The notes under the pieces: model-generated
Databases searched by the model: none
What the model saw: only the letters and a program-made list of their open reading frames with translations
Told to the model about the DNA's origin: nothing
NCBI RefSeq assembly: GCF_034424215.1
Contig: NZ_CP139960.1
Location: 496,001-560,000 of the forward strand
Direction of reading: 5' to 3'
Length of the DNA: 64,000 bases
DNA from: Niabella yanshanensis
GTDB taxonomy: Bacteria; Bacteroidota; Bacteroidia; Chitinophagales; Chitinophagaceae
Made by a program: the position numbers and the translations under genes
Shown: piece after piece, positions 1-10,045 of the stretch
How positions within the stretch are numbered: the first letter of the stretch is position 1
Layout: each line of letters begins with the position of its first letter

Positions 1-1
1 T

Positions 2-1918
2 GGCTTGCATACCATCTTTCCTATTCCATTAGGCCAGGCAGCTTCCTTTGACGATGAGCTGGTAAAAAACGCCGCCCATATAGCGGCCGTAGAGTCCCGT
101 GAAAAGGGTATTAACTGGACTTTTGCGCCGATGCTGGACATCAGCCGCGATCCAAGATGGGGAAGGATCGCTGAAAGTTTGGGTGAAGATCCCTACCTGG
201 CGGGGCGTTTAGGAGCAGCTATGGTGAGGGGATTCCAGGGTAATACATTATCGGATCCTACTTCTATTGCTGCTTGTTTAAAACATTTTGTTGGCTATGG
301 CGCGGCCGAAGGCGGCAGGGATTATAATAGCACTAATATACCCATTCACCTGTTACGTAATGTTTACCTGGAGCCTTTCAGGAAATCAGTGGAAGCGGGC
401 GCTGCTACCGTAATGACTTCTTTCAACGACAACGATGGTGTACCTGCTTCGGGAAACAGCTTTCTCCTGAAACAGGTGCTGCGGAAAGAATGGAAGTTTG
501 ATGGATTTGTGGTTTCAGACTGGGCATCTATGTCGGAGATGATCCCGCATGGTTTTGCTGCGGATAGAAAGGAAGTAGCTTCGCTTTCAGCCAATGCGGG
601 GCTGGATATGGAGATGGTAAGCCAAACCTATATCCAGAACTTATCCCAATTGGTCAAAGAAGGAAAAGTACCCATTCAAACCATTGATGAACTGGTTAAA
701 AATATTCTTCGCATCAAATTTCGCATGGGATTGTTTGAGAATCCTTTTGCGCCCATCGGTGACCCAGGCAAAACCTACTCGCAGGCGCATTTAGCCGCAG
801 CAAGAGAAGCAGCTATTAAATCGGCGGTTTTATTAAAAAATAATAACCAGCTATTACCGCTTGACAAGGGTAAAAAGATTGCAGTGATTGGCCCTATGGC
901 CGACGCACCGCATGACCAGATGGGCACCTGGGTTTTTGATGGACAGAAAGAACATACCATAACACCTGTCAAAGCTCTACAAACCGAATACACGCATATT
1001 AACTATGTATATGAACCCGCACTGGCATTCAGCAGGGATAAAAATAAAGCCCGTTTCGAAAAAGCGGTGGAGGCTGCAAAACAAGCCGATGTTGCGGTTG
1101 TTTTCCTGGGAGAGGAATCTATTCTCTCGGGCGAAGCGCATTCTTTATCCAATATTAATTTGATAGGCGTGCAATCAGATTTGCTGGCAGCGCTGCAGGC
1201 TGCTCATAAGCCGGTTGTACTGGTAGTGATGGCAGGCCGTCCATTAACGATTGAGCGGGATCTGCCCAATGCCGATGCGGTCTTATATAATTTTCATCCC
1301 GGTACCATGGGCGGGCCTGCTATTTTAGACCTGCTTTACGGGAAAGCTAATCCGGGTGGCAAATTACCCGTTACGTTTGTGCGCGAAGTAGGTCAGATCC
1401 CGATGTACTATAATCATAATAATACCGGCAGGCCAGGCCCTAAAAACCCAATGAAACTGGATGATATTCCACTGGAAGCCAAACAGAGCTCCCTGGGCAA
1501 TAGTTCTTTCTACCTAGACTCGGGAAGAGACCCTCTTTTCCCGTTTGGCTATGGTCTTTCTTACACCAGCTTTGTGTATACAGACCTGAAACTTTCGGCG
1601 GATAAGATACAACCGGGGCAAAAACTGGCAGTGTCGGTAACATTAACCAATTCCGGTAAATATGAAGGCACTGAAATAGCACAATTATACGTCCAGGATA
1701 TTGTTGGATCGATAGCCCGCCCGGTTAAAGAATTAAAAGGGTATCAAAAGATCAGTTTACAACCAGGGGAGTCAAAAAAAGTGATATTTGAATTGAGCGC
1801 CGGGGATTTGGCTTTCTACGGTTTAGATCTTATAAAGAAATCTGAAAAAGGATTGTTTAATGTATGGGTAGGAGGTAATAGCGACTCAGGGCTGAAATCT
1901 TCATTTTCTTTGCAATAA
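2..1918 (+). CDS. bglX: Beta-glucosidase, glycoside hydrolase family 3 (5' end outside window)
   Basis: BglX-like GH3 enzyme that would release terminal glucose from beta-gluco-oligosaccharides, probably in the periplasm. The frame is open to the left edge, so the signal peptide and roughly the first 100 residues of the family are missing; the TTG at 5 is an internal codon. Visible are ISRDPRWGR and KHFVGYG of the barrel, the nucleophile Asp in VVSDW (codon 518-520), the alpha/beta sandwich domain in the middle third, and a C-terminal fibronectin-III-like domain (about the last 90 residues, with GTEIAQLYV). It precedes the regulator and GH5 gene on the same strand, so it belongs to the beta-glucan locus. 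Family assignment is firm; exact linkage preference cannot be read from sequence. Confidence 0.95.
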   Translation, partial: GLHTIFPIPLGQAASFDDELVKNAAHIAAVESREKGINWTFAPMLDISRDPRWGRIAESLGEDPYLAGRLGAAMVRGFQGNTLSDPTSIAACLKHFVGYGAAEGGRDYNSTNIPIHLLRNVYLEPFRKSVEAGAATVMTSFNDNDGVPASGNSFLLKQVLRKEWKFDGFVVSDWASMSEMIPHGFAADRKEVASLSANAGLDMEMVSQTYIQNLSQLVKEGKVPIQTIDELVKNILRIKFRMGLFENPFAPIGDPGKTYSQAHLAAAREAAIKSAVLLKNNNQLLPLDKGKKIAVIGPMADAPHDQMGTWVFDGQKEHTITPVKALQTEYTHINYVYEPALAFSRDKNKARFEKAVEAAKQADVAVVFLGEESILSGEAHSLSNINLIGVQSDLLAALQAAHKPVVLVVMAGRPLTIERDLPNADAVLYNFHPGTMGGPAILDLLYGKANPGGKLPVTFVREVGQIPMYYNHNNTGRPGPKNPMKLDDIPLEAKQSSLGNSSFYLDSGRDPLFPFGYGLSYTSFVYTDLKLSADKIQPGQKLAVSVTLTNSGKYEGTEIAQLYVQDIVGSIARPVKELKGYQKISLQPGESKKVIFELSAGDLAFYGLDLIKKSEKGLFNVWVGGNSDSGLKSSFSLQ

Positions 1919-2042
1919 TAGTACTTAACCCGGCATTGTATAGAAAATGTCCAATGACAAACGGAATCTACCATAATTTATAAGTGCATACGAAACGGGT
2001 TTCTGAAATGAATATATTTACCACCGTTTGAGAAATAAGCCA

Positions 2043-4943
2043 ATGGTCGATCATAAATATTACGGTTTCTTGCTGCTTTGCATTTTAATAGCAGGGTTGC
2101 CCTGCCGCGCACAAAATGTAATCGGGAATCCTTCCATCATAAACTATTCAAAAAAATCATACAAAGGAGGTAACCAGAACTGGGATATTGACCAGGATGA
2201 AAGAGGCGTGATGTATTTTGCAAATAACAACGGACTGCTCACTTTTGACGGAGTTTATTGGCAAACCTATCAATTACCCAATGGAATTGCGTTGCGTTCC
2301 GTTATGGTTGCTAAAGACGGGAATATTTATGTTGGTGGTCAGGGGCAGATTGGCTATTTCAAAGCAGATGCACAGGGGAGGCTGGCTTATCACTCATTAA
2401 ACCCGTTACTATCACCGGAGGACAATACTTTTACTGATGTCTGGAACATTTGTGAGAAAGATAACGCTGTTTTTTTTAGAATCAATTCAAAAATATTTGT
2501 CCTCAACAAGGGCAAGATAGAGGCCTATGCCAGTAATTATTGGTCTTTCCTGGGTGAAGCCGGAAAGGACATAATTGCCCATAACGCTAACCGGGGGCTT
2601 TTGATATTTGAGAATGGAAAGGATTGGAAGCCCCTACCTTTCGGGGACCGACTGCCGGCGGGCGCAGCAGTACGTTCTATCATACCATTTGGCACAGACT
2701 CTCTTCTGATTGCTACCCAGCAATTTGGTTTTTTTATTCTCGATCATAAAGGACTTAGTTCTTTTGGTACACCGTCCATCAGAGAAGTGGCAACTCAAAG
2801 CATCTACCAGGCACTTCAGTTGCCCGACAAAAACTTCCTGGTTGCTACCCGGCTGGGAGGCTGCTACGTGATTGATCGCAAGGGTCACTTACTTGAAAGA
2901 ATTACTATCAATGAAGGGCTGCAAAGCCAGAACACCCTTTCTGTAAAAGCTGACCGGGAAGGTAATATCTGGCTAGGACTGGATAATGGCATAGACGTGG
3001 TGAATTATACCGATGCCATTAAACATATTTTCCCCGAAAAAGAAAATCATAACACCGGTTTCGCGGCTGCCGTATATCATCAGTATTTATACCTGGGCAC
3101 TTCTGCTGGTGTGTATCGTACCCCCTTGTCAATGGAGCCCGACATTAGCAGAAACCAGGGCCGGTTTGAGCTTGTGAAAAATTCAAAAGGTGAAGTATGG
3201 GGGCTTTCAGTTGTTCACAATAAATTATTTATCGCACATGCTTCCGGCGCCTATTATGTTAATAATGGCGAGGCAGTTTTGATTGATAACAGTATAGGCT
3301 ATTGGGGTTTTCAGCCCTATGGTAACTCAAAACAAATACTTGCCGGAACCTACAATAGTATCAGCTTCCTGGAGGAGGCAGGTAGTAAGATACAACGCAG
3401 CGCAGGCTTGATTTCCAGCGAATCGGCCAGGTTTGTAGTTCAGCACAATGGCGTAATCTGGATAGCGCATCCTTATAGAGGGGTCTTTCGTGTGGTACGC
3501 GATGCACAGGGGAAATTGGAAGCGAAACCCTATACAGATAAAGAAAGGGTGATCAGCAATAACAATAACCGGATATTTAAGATAGCGGGTAAGCTGATCC
3601 TGGCAGACGACAACGGCATTTTTGAGTATAATAGTAATAAAGATAAATTTATACGTTCGGTATATTTTGAGAAAATGTTTGGTAAAACCCTGGTCAATTA
3701 CCTGCAGGAAGACCGGTATGAAAATATCTGGTTCACCCAGGGAAAGAAAATCGGCGTAGTTGATAAATCTTCTGGCTTCTCCCGCAAAACCTATTTTACT
3801 GAGCTGGAAGATAAGTTCACCTTTAATTTTGAACATATTAATGTTGTGGACAGCAATAATGTATTCATTGCTGCCGAAAAAGGTTTTTTTCATTTAAACC
3901 TCAGGTCTTATAACAATAAGAGAAAGAAGCCGGTAGTACATATCAGAAGCGTAAGAACCCGGATCAATGAAAACGATAGTTTACTGTATGGAGGGTATAC
4001 AGACGGCACTGAAAGTCCTTTGATTCAATACAGTAAATCGGGCATTATGCTAAGCTTCAGTGCCCTTGAATATAGCCACCCGGATGACGTGGAATATAGC
4101 TATCAACTGGAGGGATTCGATCAGCAATGGTCTGCTTGGGGAGAAAAAACGGAAAAAGAATTCAGTAATCTTCCCGCAGGCAAGTATACATTCCGTGTAA
4201 AAAGCAGGATAGGAGGTGAAGAGTCAGCGCCGGCTGTGTATCATTTTATTATTCTTCCGCCCTGGTATCAAACCTGGTGGGCTATTGTTTTATACGTTTT
4301 TGCCGGAATCGGCTTATTGTGGCTACTCTTAAAATACCAGCGGCAACGTGATTTTAAAGAGCAGCAGAAAAAGTTACTGCAACAAAAGCGGGAGCACGAA
4401 GAAAAGCAGCGCACCCTTGAGTTGAGACATGAACTGGAAGTGCAGGAAAATGAAAAAAAGATTATCCAGCTTACAGCTGATAAGCTACAATCAGAGTTAG
4501 ACCACCGCAATAAAGAGCTCGCCTCGTCCGCAATGAACCTGGTCAGGAAAATTGAAGTAATGTCCACTTTAAAAGAAAGCCTGCAGTCGTATAAAAACAT
4601 GCCTGATACTGAAAAATCAGGAAAAGAGTTTCAAAAAATCATTAAGACAATTGATAAAGAATTAGATCAGCAACAGGAGTGGGAGCAGTTTGCTTTTCAT
4701 TTTGATAAAGTGCATAATAATTATCTGCAGCATTTAAAAGACAGCTACCCTTCCTTATCTGCCAACGATCTCAAGCTTTGCGCTTACCTGAAATTGAATA
4801 TATCTACCAAGGAAATCGCACAATTGATGAATATTTCCGTTCGTGGTGTTGAAACCGCCCGGTTCAGATTACGTAAAAAGTTCCTTCTGCCCGGCGATGT
4901 GCACCTGGCTGATTTTTTGATCCGTTTTGAAGGGCCAGCATGA
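2043..4943 (+). CDS. Membrane-spanning propeller/Y_Y_Y sensor with C-terminal LuxR-type HTH
   Basis: One-component transmembrane regulator. A signal peptide (about residues 1-24, ending CRAQ) precedes a long periplasmic beta-propeller with repeated blades such as DREGNIWLGLDNGI. A Y_Y_Y domain follows near residues 650-740 (YSYQLEGFDQQW), then one membrane helix at about 745-766, a charged coiled coil (770-900) and a C-terminal LuxR-like helix-turn-helix at about 905-948 (LNISTKEIAQLMNIS). No histidine kinase or receiver domain is present, so it is not a classical hybrid two-component system. I chose ATG 2043 over an in-frame TTG at 2028 because it gives a normal signal peptide. Its position between GH3 and GH5 makes it the likely sensor of the locus; the inducer is unknown. 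Confidence 0.9.
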   Translation: MVDHKYYGFLLLCILIAGLPCRAQNVIGNPSIINYSKKSYKGGNQNWDIDQDERGVMYFANNNGLLTFDGVYWQTYQLPNGIALRSVMVAKDGNIYVGGQGQIGYFKADAQGRLAYHSLNPLLSPEDNTFTDVWNICEKDNAVFFRINSKIFVLNKGKIEAYASNYWSFLGEAGKDIIAHNANRGLLIFENGKDWKPLPFGDRLPAGAAVRSIIPFGTDSLLIATQQFGFFILDHKGLSSFGTPSIREVATQSIYQALQLPDKNFLVATRLGGCYVIDRKGHLLERITINEGLQSQNTLSVKADREGNIWLGLDNGIDVVNYTDAIKHIFPEKENHNTGFAAAVYHQYLYLGTSAGVYRTPLSMEPDISRNQGRFELVKNSKGEVWGLSVVHNKLFIAHASGAYYVNNGEAVLIDNSIGYWGFQPYGNSKQILAGTYNSISFLEEAGSKIQRSAGLISSESARFVVQHNGVIWIAHPYRGVFRVVRDAQGKLEAKPYTDKERVISNNNNRIFKIAGKLILADDNGIFEYNSNKDKFIRSVYFEKMFGKTLVNYLQEDRYENIWFTQGKKIGVVDKSSGFSRKTYFTELEDKFTFNFEHINVVDSNNVFIAAEKGFFHLNLRSYNNKRKKPVVHIRSVRTRINENDSLLYGGYTDGTESPLIQYSKSGIMLSFSALEYSHPDDVEYSYQLEGFDQQWSAWGEKTEKEFSNLPAGKYTFRVKSRIGGEESAPAVYHFIILPPWYQTWWAIVLYVFAGIGLLWLLLKYQRQRDFKEQQKKLLQQKREHEEKQRTLELRHELEVQENEKKIIQLTADKLQSELDHRNKELASSAMNLVRKIEVMSTLKESLQSYKNMPDTEKSGKEFQKIIKTIDKELDQQQEWEQFAFHFDKVHNNYLQHLKDSYPSLSANDLKLCAYLKLNISTKEIAQLMNISVRGVETARFRLRKKFLLPGDVHLADFLIRFEGPA

Positions 4944-5313
4944 ATGGGCTACTCATCGGCTTCCTGTGTAAGGTTCAAAAATCAGAACTCATCCATAGGT
5001 TTCAGATTGATGGTGACGGAACCCGGCCTGCAGAATTTCGGCAAAGATGTTGATCCTGCTTTCTGATGAATAAAATACCAATGGTGTGCCCCTAAATAAA
5101 AAATACACATACAAAAAATTGATTTTCAATGCATTTTTTCTTACCTGAAGCATTTTTGACGTAGCTGATTTTTTGGAAAAGCATGAAACCTCCGGCAAAT
5201 TTGTAGGCTCTAAATAGTCTTTAATCTTTTAGATGATTATACCATTTTAAACCTGAAGTTAAAAGACACTATAAAAAAGGTATCCACGGGATGCCATAAG
5301 AAAATCTAACGAT
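4944..5313. promoter_or_regulatory. 370-bp non-coding gap upstream of the GH5 enzyme operon
   Basis: No credible gene is seen; the only minus-strand frame here lacks any recognisable feature. The gap separates the regulator from the run of glycoside hydrolase genes and is the natural place for a regulated promoter. A TTTG at about 5199 precedes an AT-rich stretch, but no clean TAnnTTTG box at the correct distance was found, so the promoter itself is not placed. Confidence 0.35.
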
Positions 5314-7071
5314 ATGATGATAAAGTTTGTCAGAGGACTGCTGCTGTTTACTACGAGTTGCTTATGGACTTCCTATTCAATGGGCCAGGGCTTTTTGAAA
5401 GCCGATGGTAAGAAGATAGTGGACGAAAGTGGCAAGGAAATTATTTTAAGGGGAATGGGATTAGGCGGCTGGATGTTACAGGAAGGCTATATGTATGGCT
5501 TAAGCGCTTTGGGACAACAATATCGTATCCGCGAAAAAATAGAAGCTTCCGTTGGTGCGGAAAAAGCAGAGCAGTTTTATGAGCGATGGCTGACAACACA
5601 TACAACGCGGAAGGATATTGACGCATTGGCTGCTTTGGGATTTAATTCTATAAGGCTTCCCATGCATTATGCTTTATACACGCTACCCGTGGACAAGGAA
5701 CCAATTGCTGGAAGCGATACCTGGCTGGAGAAAGGTTTTGCACTCACCGATAGTTTACTAAAGTGGTGTAGCGCCAACAAAATATACCTGATTCTCGATC
5801 TGCACGCAGCACCCGGCGGCCAGGGAAATGACCTTGCTATTTCGGACCGCGACCCATCAAAGCCCTCATTGTGGCAAAGTGAAGCTAACCAAAAAAAGAC
5901 CATTGCTCTTTGGACCAAGCTGGCCGCACGTTATGCAAATGAGCCCTGGATGGGCGGATATGATATATTGAACGAAACCAACTGGGGATTCCAGGATGAA
6001 AAAGATACAAGAGGCACCAACGAGCAACAGAATATTCCTTTGAAAAAACTTTCGCAGGAGATTACCAGGGCCATAAGAGAAGTGGATAAAAGGCATTTGA
6101 TTATTATAGAAGGAAATGGTTTTGGAAACAACTACAAGGGTATGCTTCCGCCATGGGATGATAACATGGCCTTAAGTTTTCATAAGTATGGAAATTTTAA
6201 TACGGTGAACACCATTCAGCATTTCCTGGACCTGAGAGATCAGTACAATATTCCTTTATGGCTGGGCGAATCCGGTGAAAATTCTAATACCTGGTTCAGA
6301 GAGGCTATAAAACTATGTGAGGATAATGGGATTGGATGGGCCTGGTGGCAGCATAAAAAGATGAACATTAATAATCCCTTTGAAATAAAAAAGCCCGAGG
6401 ATTATAACAGGTTGCTGGCTGATTGGTCGGGTAAAGGGCCGAGGCTGTCTAAAGAGGAAGCCTGGAATATCCTGGAAGAATGGCTGTACAATACCAGGTT
6501 GGAAAACAATATTTTTCACGCAGATGTTGCCGATGCCATGTTCAGGCAGGTACAATTTAATACGGCTGTACCTTTTAAAAAGCATGTATTAAATAACGGT
6601 GCAACCACTATTCAAGCGGTGGATTTTGATATGGGGCCGCAGCGGGTAGCCTATTTTGACAGGGATACCGCAAGCTACCATTATACACCGGGCGTTAATA
6701 CAGCCGGTAACCGCGGATGGACATACCGCAATGACGGTGTTGATATCAAAATGGAAAATAATGAGCCCTATATTTTTCATATACAGGATGGCGAATGGCT
6801 TCAATACACTATTTCTGTAAAAGCCGGCGGCAATTATCAATTTGCTTTTCGTACCAGGTCTGATAGTACAGGAGGGTCTTTAACCATCCTGGATAATGAA
6901 AAAAAACTAACCGGGGTTGTACTTCCGGTTACCAATCCGAAAAAATGGACCCGCACGCAAAGCACACCGGTACGATTAACAAAAGGCATGCACCGGTTAA
7001 AAATATATGCAGACAAAGGCGGATTTGAGTGGGTTGATTTCAGCATCTCCGAGCCATTGAAACAAAAATAA
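5314..7071 (+). CDS. GH5 endo/exo-glucanase with C-terminal carbohydrate-binding module
   Basis: Secreted retaining glycoside hydrolase of family 5. A signal peptide covers residues 1-25 (ending SMGQ). The barrel runs from about residue 28 to 400 and starts with LRGMGLGGWM, a phrase typical of exo-glucanase-like GH5 proteins. The acid/base Glu is residue 221 in DILNETNWG, and the nucleophile Glu is residue 319 in LWLGESGEN. Residues about 430-580 form a beta-sandwich module resembling CBM6 (FHIQDGEWLQYTISV). It is the first gene of the enzyme run and is followed 46 bp later by GH30. The context points to a beta-glucan substrate; cellulose, laminarin-type and beta-1,6-glucan cannot be told apart by eye. 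Confidence 0.9.
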   Translation: MMIKFVRGLLLFTTSCLWTSYSMGQGFLKADGKKIVDESGKEIILRGMGLGGWMLQEGYMYGLSALGQQYRIREKIEASVGAEKAEQFYERWLTTHTTRKDIDALAALGFNSIRLPMHYALYTLPVDKEPIAGSDTWLEKGFALTDSLLKWCSANKIYLILDLHAAPGGQGNDLAISDRDPSKPSLWQSEANQKKTIALWTKLAARYANEPWMGGYDILNETNWGFQDEKDTRGTNEQQNIPLKKLSQEITRAIREVDKRHLIIIEGNGFGNNYKGMLPPWDDNMALSFHKYGNFNTVNTIQHFLDLRDQYNIPLWLGESGENSNTWFREAIKLCEDNGIGWAWWQHKKMNINNPFEIKKPEDYNRLLADWSGKGPRLSKEEAWNILEEWLYNTRLENNIFHADVADAMFRQVQFNTAVPFKKHVLNNGATTIQAVDFDMGPQRVAYFDRDTASYHYTPGVNTAGNRGWTYRNDGVDIKMENNEPYIFHIQDGEWLQYTISVKAGGNYQFAFRTRSDSTGGSLTILDNEKKLTGVVLPVTNPKKWTRTQSTPVRLTKGMHRLKIYADKGGFEWVDFSISEPLKQK

Positions 7072-7117
7072 TTGGCTTCGTTGGATCGGTACCTTTTAAA
7101 ATTCTTAAATAAATTGT

Positions 7118-8560
7118 ATGAATTACAAACGGAATATAGCTGCTTTTAGTGTAATTGCATTAGTTTCTATTTATGCCCAATGCAATAAGTCTGGCAGTCC
7201 GGGTGCCGGTGCACCACTGCCTTCGTTTGAATCAGATGGCTCTTTAGCGGTTTGGGTAACCAAGGCTGATTCATCAGTATTATTAAAAAAAGTAAATACC
7301 ATCCGGTTTTCGCCAGGAACTGCAACTACTGCAGCTATACAGGTAGACAGTAGCCAGGCATTTCAGGGAATAGATGGTTTTGGATACACATTAACCGGGG
7401 GTAGTGCTACCTTGATCAACCAGCTTAGTGCTCCTGTAAAAGCTGCTTTGCTGCAGGAGCTTTTTGGTAATGATGAAAATAGCATTAGTATTAGCTACCT
7501 GCGGGTGAGTGTTGGCGCTTCTGATCTGGATCCGGCAGCTTTTAGCTATAATGATCTGCCTGCGGGTCAAACCGATGTGCAGCAGGATCAATTCAGCATT
7601 GCTCCCGATAAAAAAGACCTGGTACCGGTATTGAAAAGCATCCTGGCTATTAATCCCAAAATAAAAATACTGGCATCGCCCTGGAGCCCGCCAGCCTGGA
7701 TGAAGGATAATGGCGCTACCAAGGGAGGAAGCCTTAAACGGGAATATCATGCATCCTATGCTCAATATTTTGTAAAGTATATACAGGCAATGAAAGCAGA
7801 GGGGATTGCTATAGATGCCCTAACTATCCAGAATGAGCCTTTGCATCCGGGAAATAATCCAAGCTTATTAATGCTCGCAGATCAGCAAAGAGATTTTATC
7901 AAAGAAGCCCTGGGACCCGCTTTTAAAGCTGCTGATATCAAAACAAAAATTATTTTATACGACCATAACCTCGACAGACCAGATTATCCCATCAGTATAC
8001 TCAATGATCCGGAGGCCAAAAAATATATTGATGGTTCGGCCTTTCACCTCTATGCAGGTAATGTAAATGCGATGAGCCAGGTGTATAATGCCCATCCTGA
8101 TAAGCGCCTCTACTTTACAGAGCAATGGACAGGCTCTACAGGCAATTTCAATGGCGACCTGAAATGGCATGTTAAAAATGTGGTTATAGGTACTATGAAA
8201 AACTGGAGCCGGGTGGCCCTTGAATGGAACCTGGCCAGCGACCCGGCTTACAGGCCCCATACACCAGGTGGTTGTACACAATGCAAAGGCGCCTTAACCA
8301 TTAATGGAAACCAGGTAAACAGGAATGTGGGTTATTATATTATTGCACATGCATCCAAATTTATACCGGATGGATCGCGGCGCGTTTCGAGCACCGAGCT
8401 TGACGGCTTATCAAATGTTGCATTTGTAACTCCGCAGGGTAAGAAAGTGCTGCTGGTACTTAATGAGCAAAATATGGATAAAGCTTTTAACATCAATTTT
8501 AATGGTCAACAGGCTTCCTATACCATCACTGCCAATACGGTGGCCACCATAGTGTGGTAA
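7118..8560 (+). CDS. GH30 glucosylceramidase-like beta-glucanase, lipoprotein
   Basis: Family 30 glycoside hydrolase, probably an endo- or exo-acting beta-1,6-glucanase by analogy with GH30_3 enzymes in Bacteroides. The N-terminus has a hydrophobic stretch ending IYAQC, consistent with a lipoprotein, possibly at the cell surface. Family motifs are ASPWSPPAWMKDN, the acid/base Glu at residue 240 (TIQNEPLHPG) and the nucleophile Glu at residue 335 (YFTEQW). The last 90 residues form the side beta-structure common to GH30. It shares these motifs with the next gene, so the two look like diverged tandem paralogues. The 46-bp spacing from GH5 and from the next gene supports a single operon. Confidence 0.9.
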   Translation: MNYKRNIAAFSVIALVSIYAQCNKSGSPGAGAPLPSFESDGSLAVWVTKADSSVLLKKVNTIRFSPGTATTAAIQVDSSQAFQGIDGFGYTLTGGSATLINQLSAPVKAALLQELFGNDENSISISYLRVSVGASDLDPAAFSYNDLPAGQTDVQQDQFSIAPDKKDLVPVLKSILAINPKIKILASPWSPPAWMKDNGATKGGSLKREYHASYAQYFVKYIQAMKAEGIAIDALTIQNEPLHPGNNPSLLMLADQQRDFIKEALGPAFKAADIKTKIILYDHNLDRPDYPISILNDPEAKKYIDGSAFHLYAGNVNAMSQVYNAHPDKRLYFTEQWTGSTGNFNGDLKWHVKNVVIGTMKNWSRVALEWNLASDPAYRPHTPGGCTQCKGALTINGNQVNRNVGYYIIAHASKFIPDGSRRVSSTELDGLSNVAFVTPQGKKVLLVLNEQNMDKAFNINFNGQQASYTITANTVATIVW

Positions 8561-8607
8561 CATATCACTACTCAACTTTTATTACATCAGCAATAAATAT
8601 TCTTTTA

Positions 8608-10044
8608 ATGAGCAAATGGATCTCACTATGTACCGTCTTTGTATGCCTGGCTGCAAATGCACAACAGGCGCCGCTGTCCGAAAGAACGGTTACTATTTTC
8701 ACAACAGCGGAAAATTCTAAAGAAAGGATTACTAAAACCGCTTCTGGCAAAGGATTTTCGCCCATGGAGCAGCCTAAAGAAACAGAGGTTTGCATTTTTG
8801 TAGACCCTTCTAAAACCTTTCAAAAATTTGCAGGTATCGGAGGCGCTATTACCGATGCTTCTGCAGAGACCTTTGCCAAACTCTCAAAAGATAAGCAGCA
8901 GGAATTGTTGACAGCCTATTACGATTTAAACAATGGAATCGGTTATTCGCTGGCAAGAACCAATATCAATAGTTGTGATTTTTCCAGCGACATGTATACC
9001 TATGTAAAAGATAACGATATAACGTTGAAGAGTTTTGATATCACGCATGACAAGCAGTTTAAAATCCCGATGATCCAACAAGCTATATCAGCTGCCGGTG
9101 GCCAGCTTAATTTATATGTAAGTCCCTGGAGTCCCCCCGCCTGGATGAAAGACAATAATAATATGCTTACAGGAGGTAAACTGCTGAAACAATATTATCA
9201 GTCCTGGGCCAACTATTATATAAAATACATTAACGCGTTAAAGCAGGAGGGTGTGCCGGTTTGGGGTCTTTCCGTACAGAACGAACCTATGGCAACACAG
9301 CGCTGGGAAAGCTGTATTTACACGGCTGAAGATGAAGCGGCTTTTATCAAAACAGCCCTGGGACCCGCTTTGCAAAAAGCCGGTATGAGCGATAAAAAAC
9401 TGATTATTTGGGATCACAACCGGGACCTGATGTACCAGCGCGCCAGCGTTACTTTAAAAGATCCGGCCGTTGCTAAGTATGTTTGGGGTATTGGATTTCA
9501 CTGGTACGAAACCTGGACGGGTAGTGATATGATGTTTGACAACCTGAAAAGGACAGCCGAAGCCTTTCCCACCAAGAACCTGATATTTACCGAGGGTTGT
9601 AAAGAAAAGTTTTCTATGGATAGCATCCATAACTGGAGCCTGGGAGAGCGGTATGGTATTTCCATGATCAATGACTTTAATGCAGGTACGGTTGCCTGGA
9701 CAGACTGGAATATACTCCTGGATGAAAACGGCGGCCCCAATCATGTGGGTAATTTTTGCTTTGCACCGGTACATGCCCATACTAAAAACAATGAGCTGAT
9801 TTATACCAGTGCCTACTATTATATCGGTCATTTCTCGAAGTTTATTCGTCCCGGGGCCCAACGTGTTATAGCGGCAGCCAACCGAACCAACCTGTTAACC
9901 ACCGCATTCAAAAATCCTGACGGAACCATTGCTGTCATTGTTATGAATAAAGGCAATGAAGCATTAACCTATAATTTATGGATGGCCAATCATGCGGTTG
10001 CGGTGCAGTCGCCCGCACATTCTATTCAAACAATTATCCTGTAG
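8608..10044 (+). CDS. Second GH30 beta-glucanase, secreted
   Basis: Second GH30 enzyme of the tandem pair. I chose ATG 8608 because it opens directly into a signal peptide (MSKWISLCTVFVCLAANAQQ), whereas the frame upstream overlaps the preceding stop codon and has no such feature. Motifs include SPWSPPAWMKDN, the acid/base Glu at residue 226 (SVQNEPMATQRW) and the nucleophile Glu at residue 329 (LIFTEGCKEK). Unlike its neighbour it carries no lipobox, so one enzyme may act in the periplasm and the other at the surface; that split is inference. Its stop codon lies one base before the GH9 start codon, so the two are probably translationally coupled. Confidence 0.92.
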   Translation: MSKWISLCTVFVCLAANAQQAPLSERTVTIFTTAENSKERITKTASGKGFSPMEQPKETEVCIFVDPSKTFQKFAGIGGAITDASAETFAKLSKDKQQELLTAYYDLNNGIGYSLARTNINSCDFSSDMYTYVKDNDITLKSFDITHDKQFKIPMIQQAISAAGGQLNLYVSPWSPPAWMKDNNNMLTGGKLLKQYYQSWANYYIKYINALKQEGVPVWGLSVQNEPMATQRWESCIYTAEDEAAFIKTALGPALQKAGMSDKKLIIWDHNRDLMYQRASVTLKDPAVAKYVWGIGFHWYETWTGSDMMFDNLKRTAEAFPTKNLIFTEGCKEKFSMDSIHNWSLGERYGISMINDFNAGTVAWTDWNILLDENGGPNHVGNFCFAPVHAHTKNNELIYTSAYYYIGHFSKFIRPGAQRVIAAANRTNLLTTAFKNPDGTIAVIVMNKGNEALTYNLWMANHAVAVQSPAHSIQTIIL

Positions 10045-10045
10045 T

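Noticed and set aside
3327-3893. Minus-strand frame of 188 codons
   Set aside because: Fully inside the regulator's propeller; no domain and no start signal.
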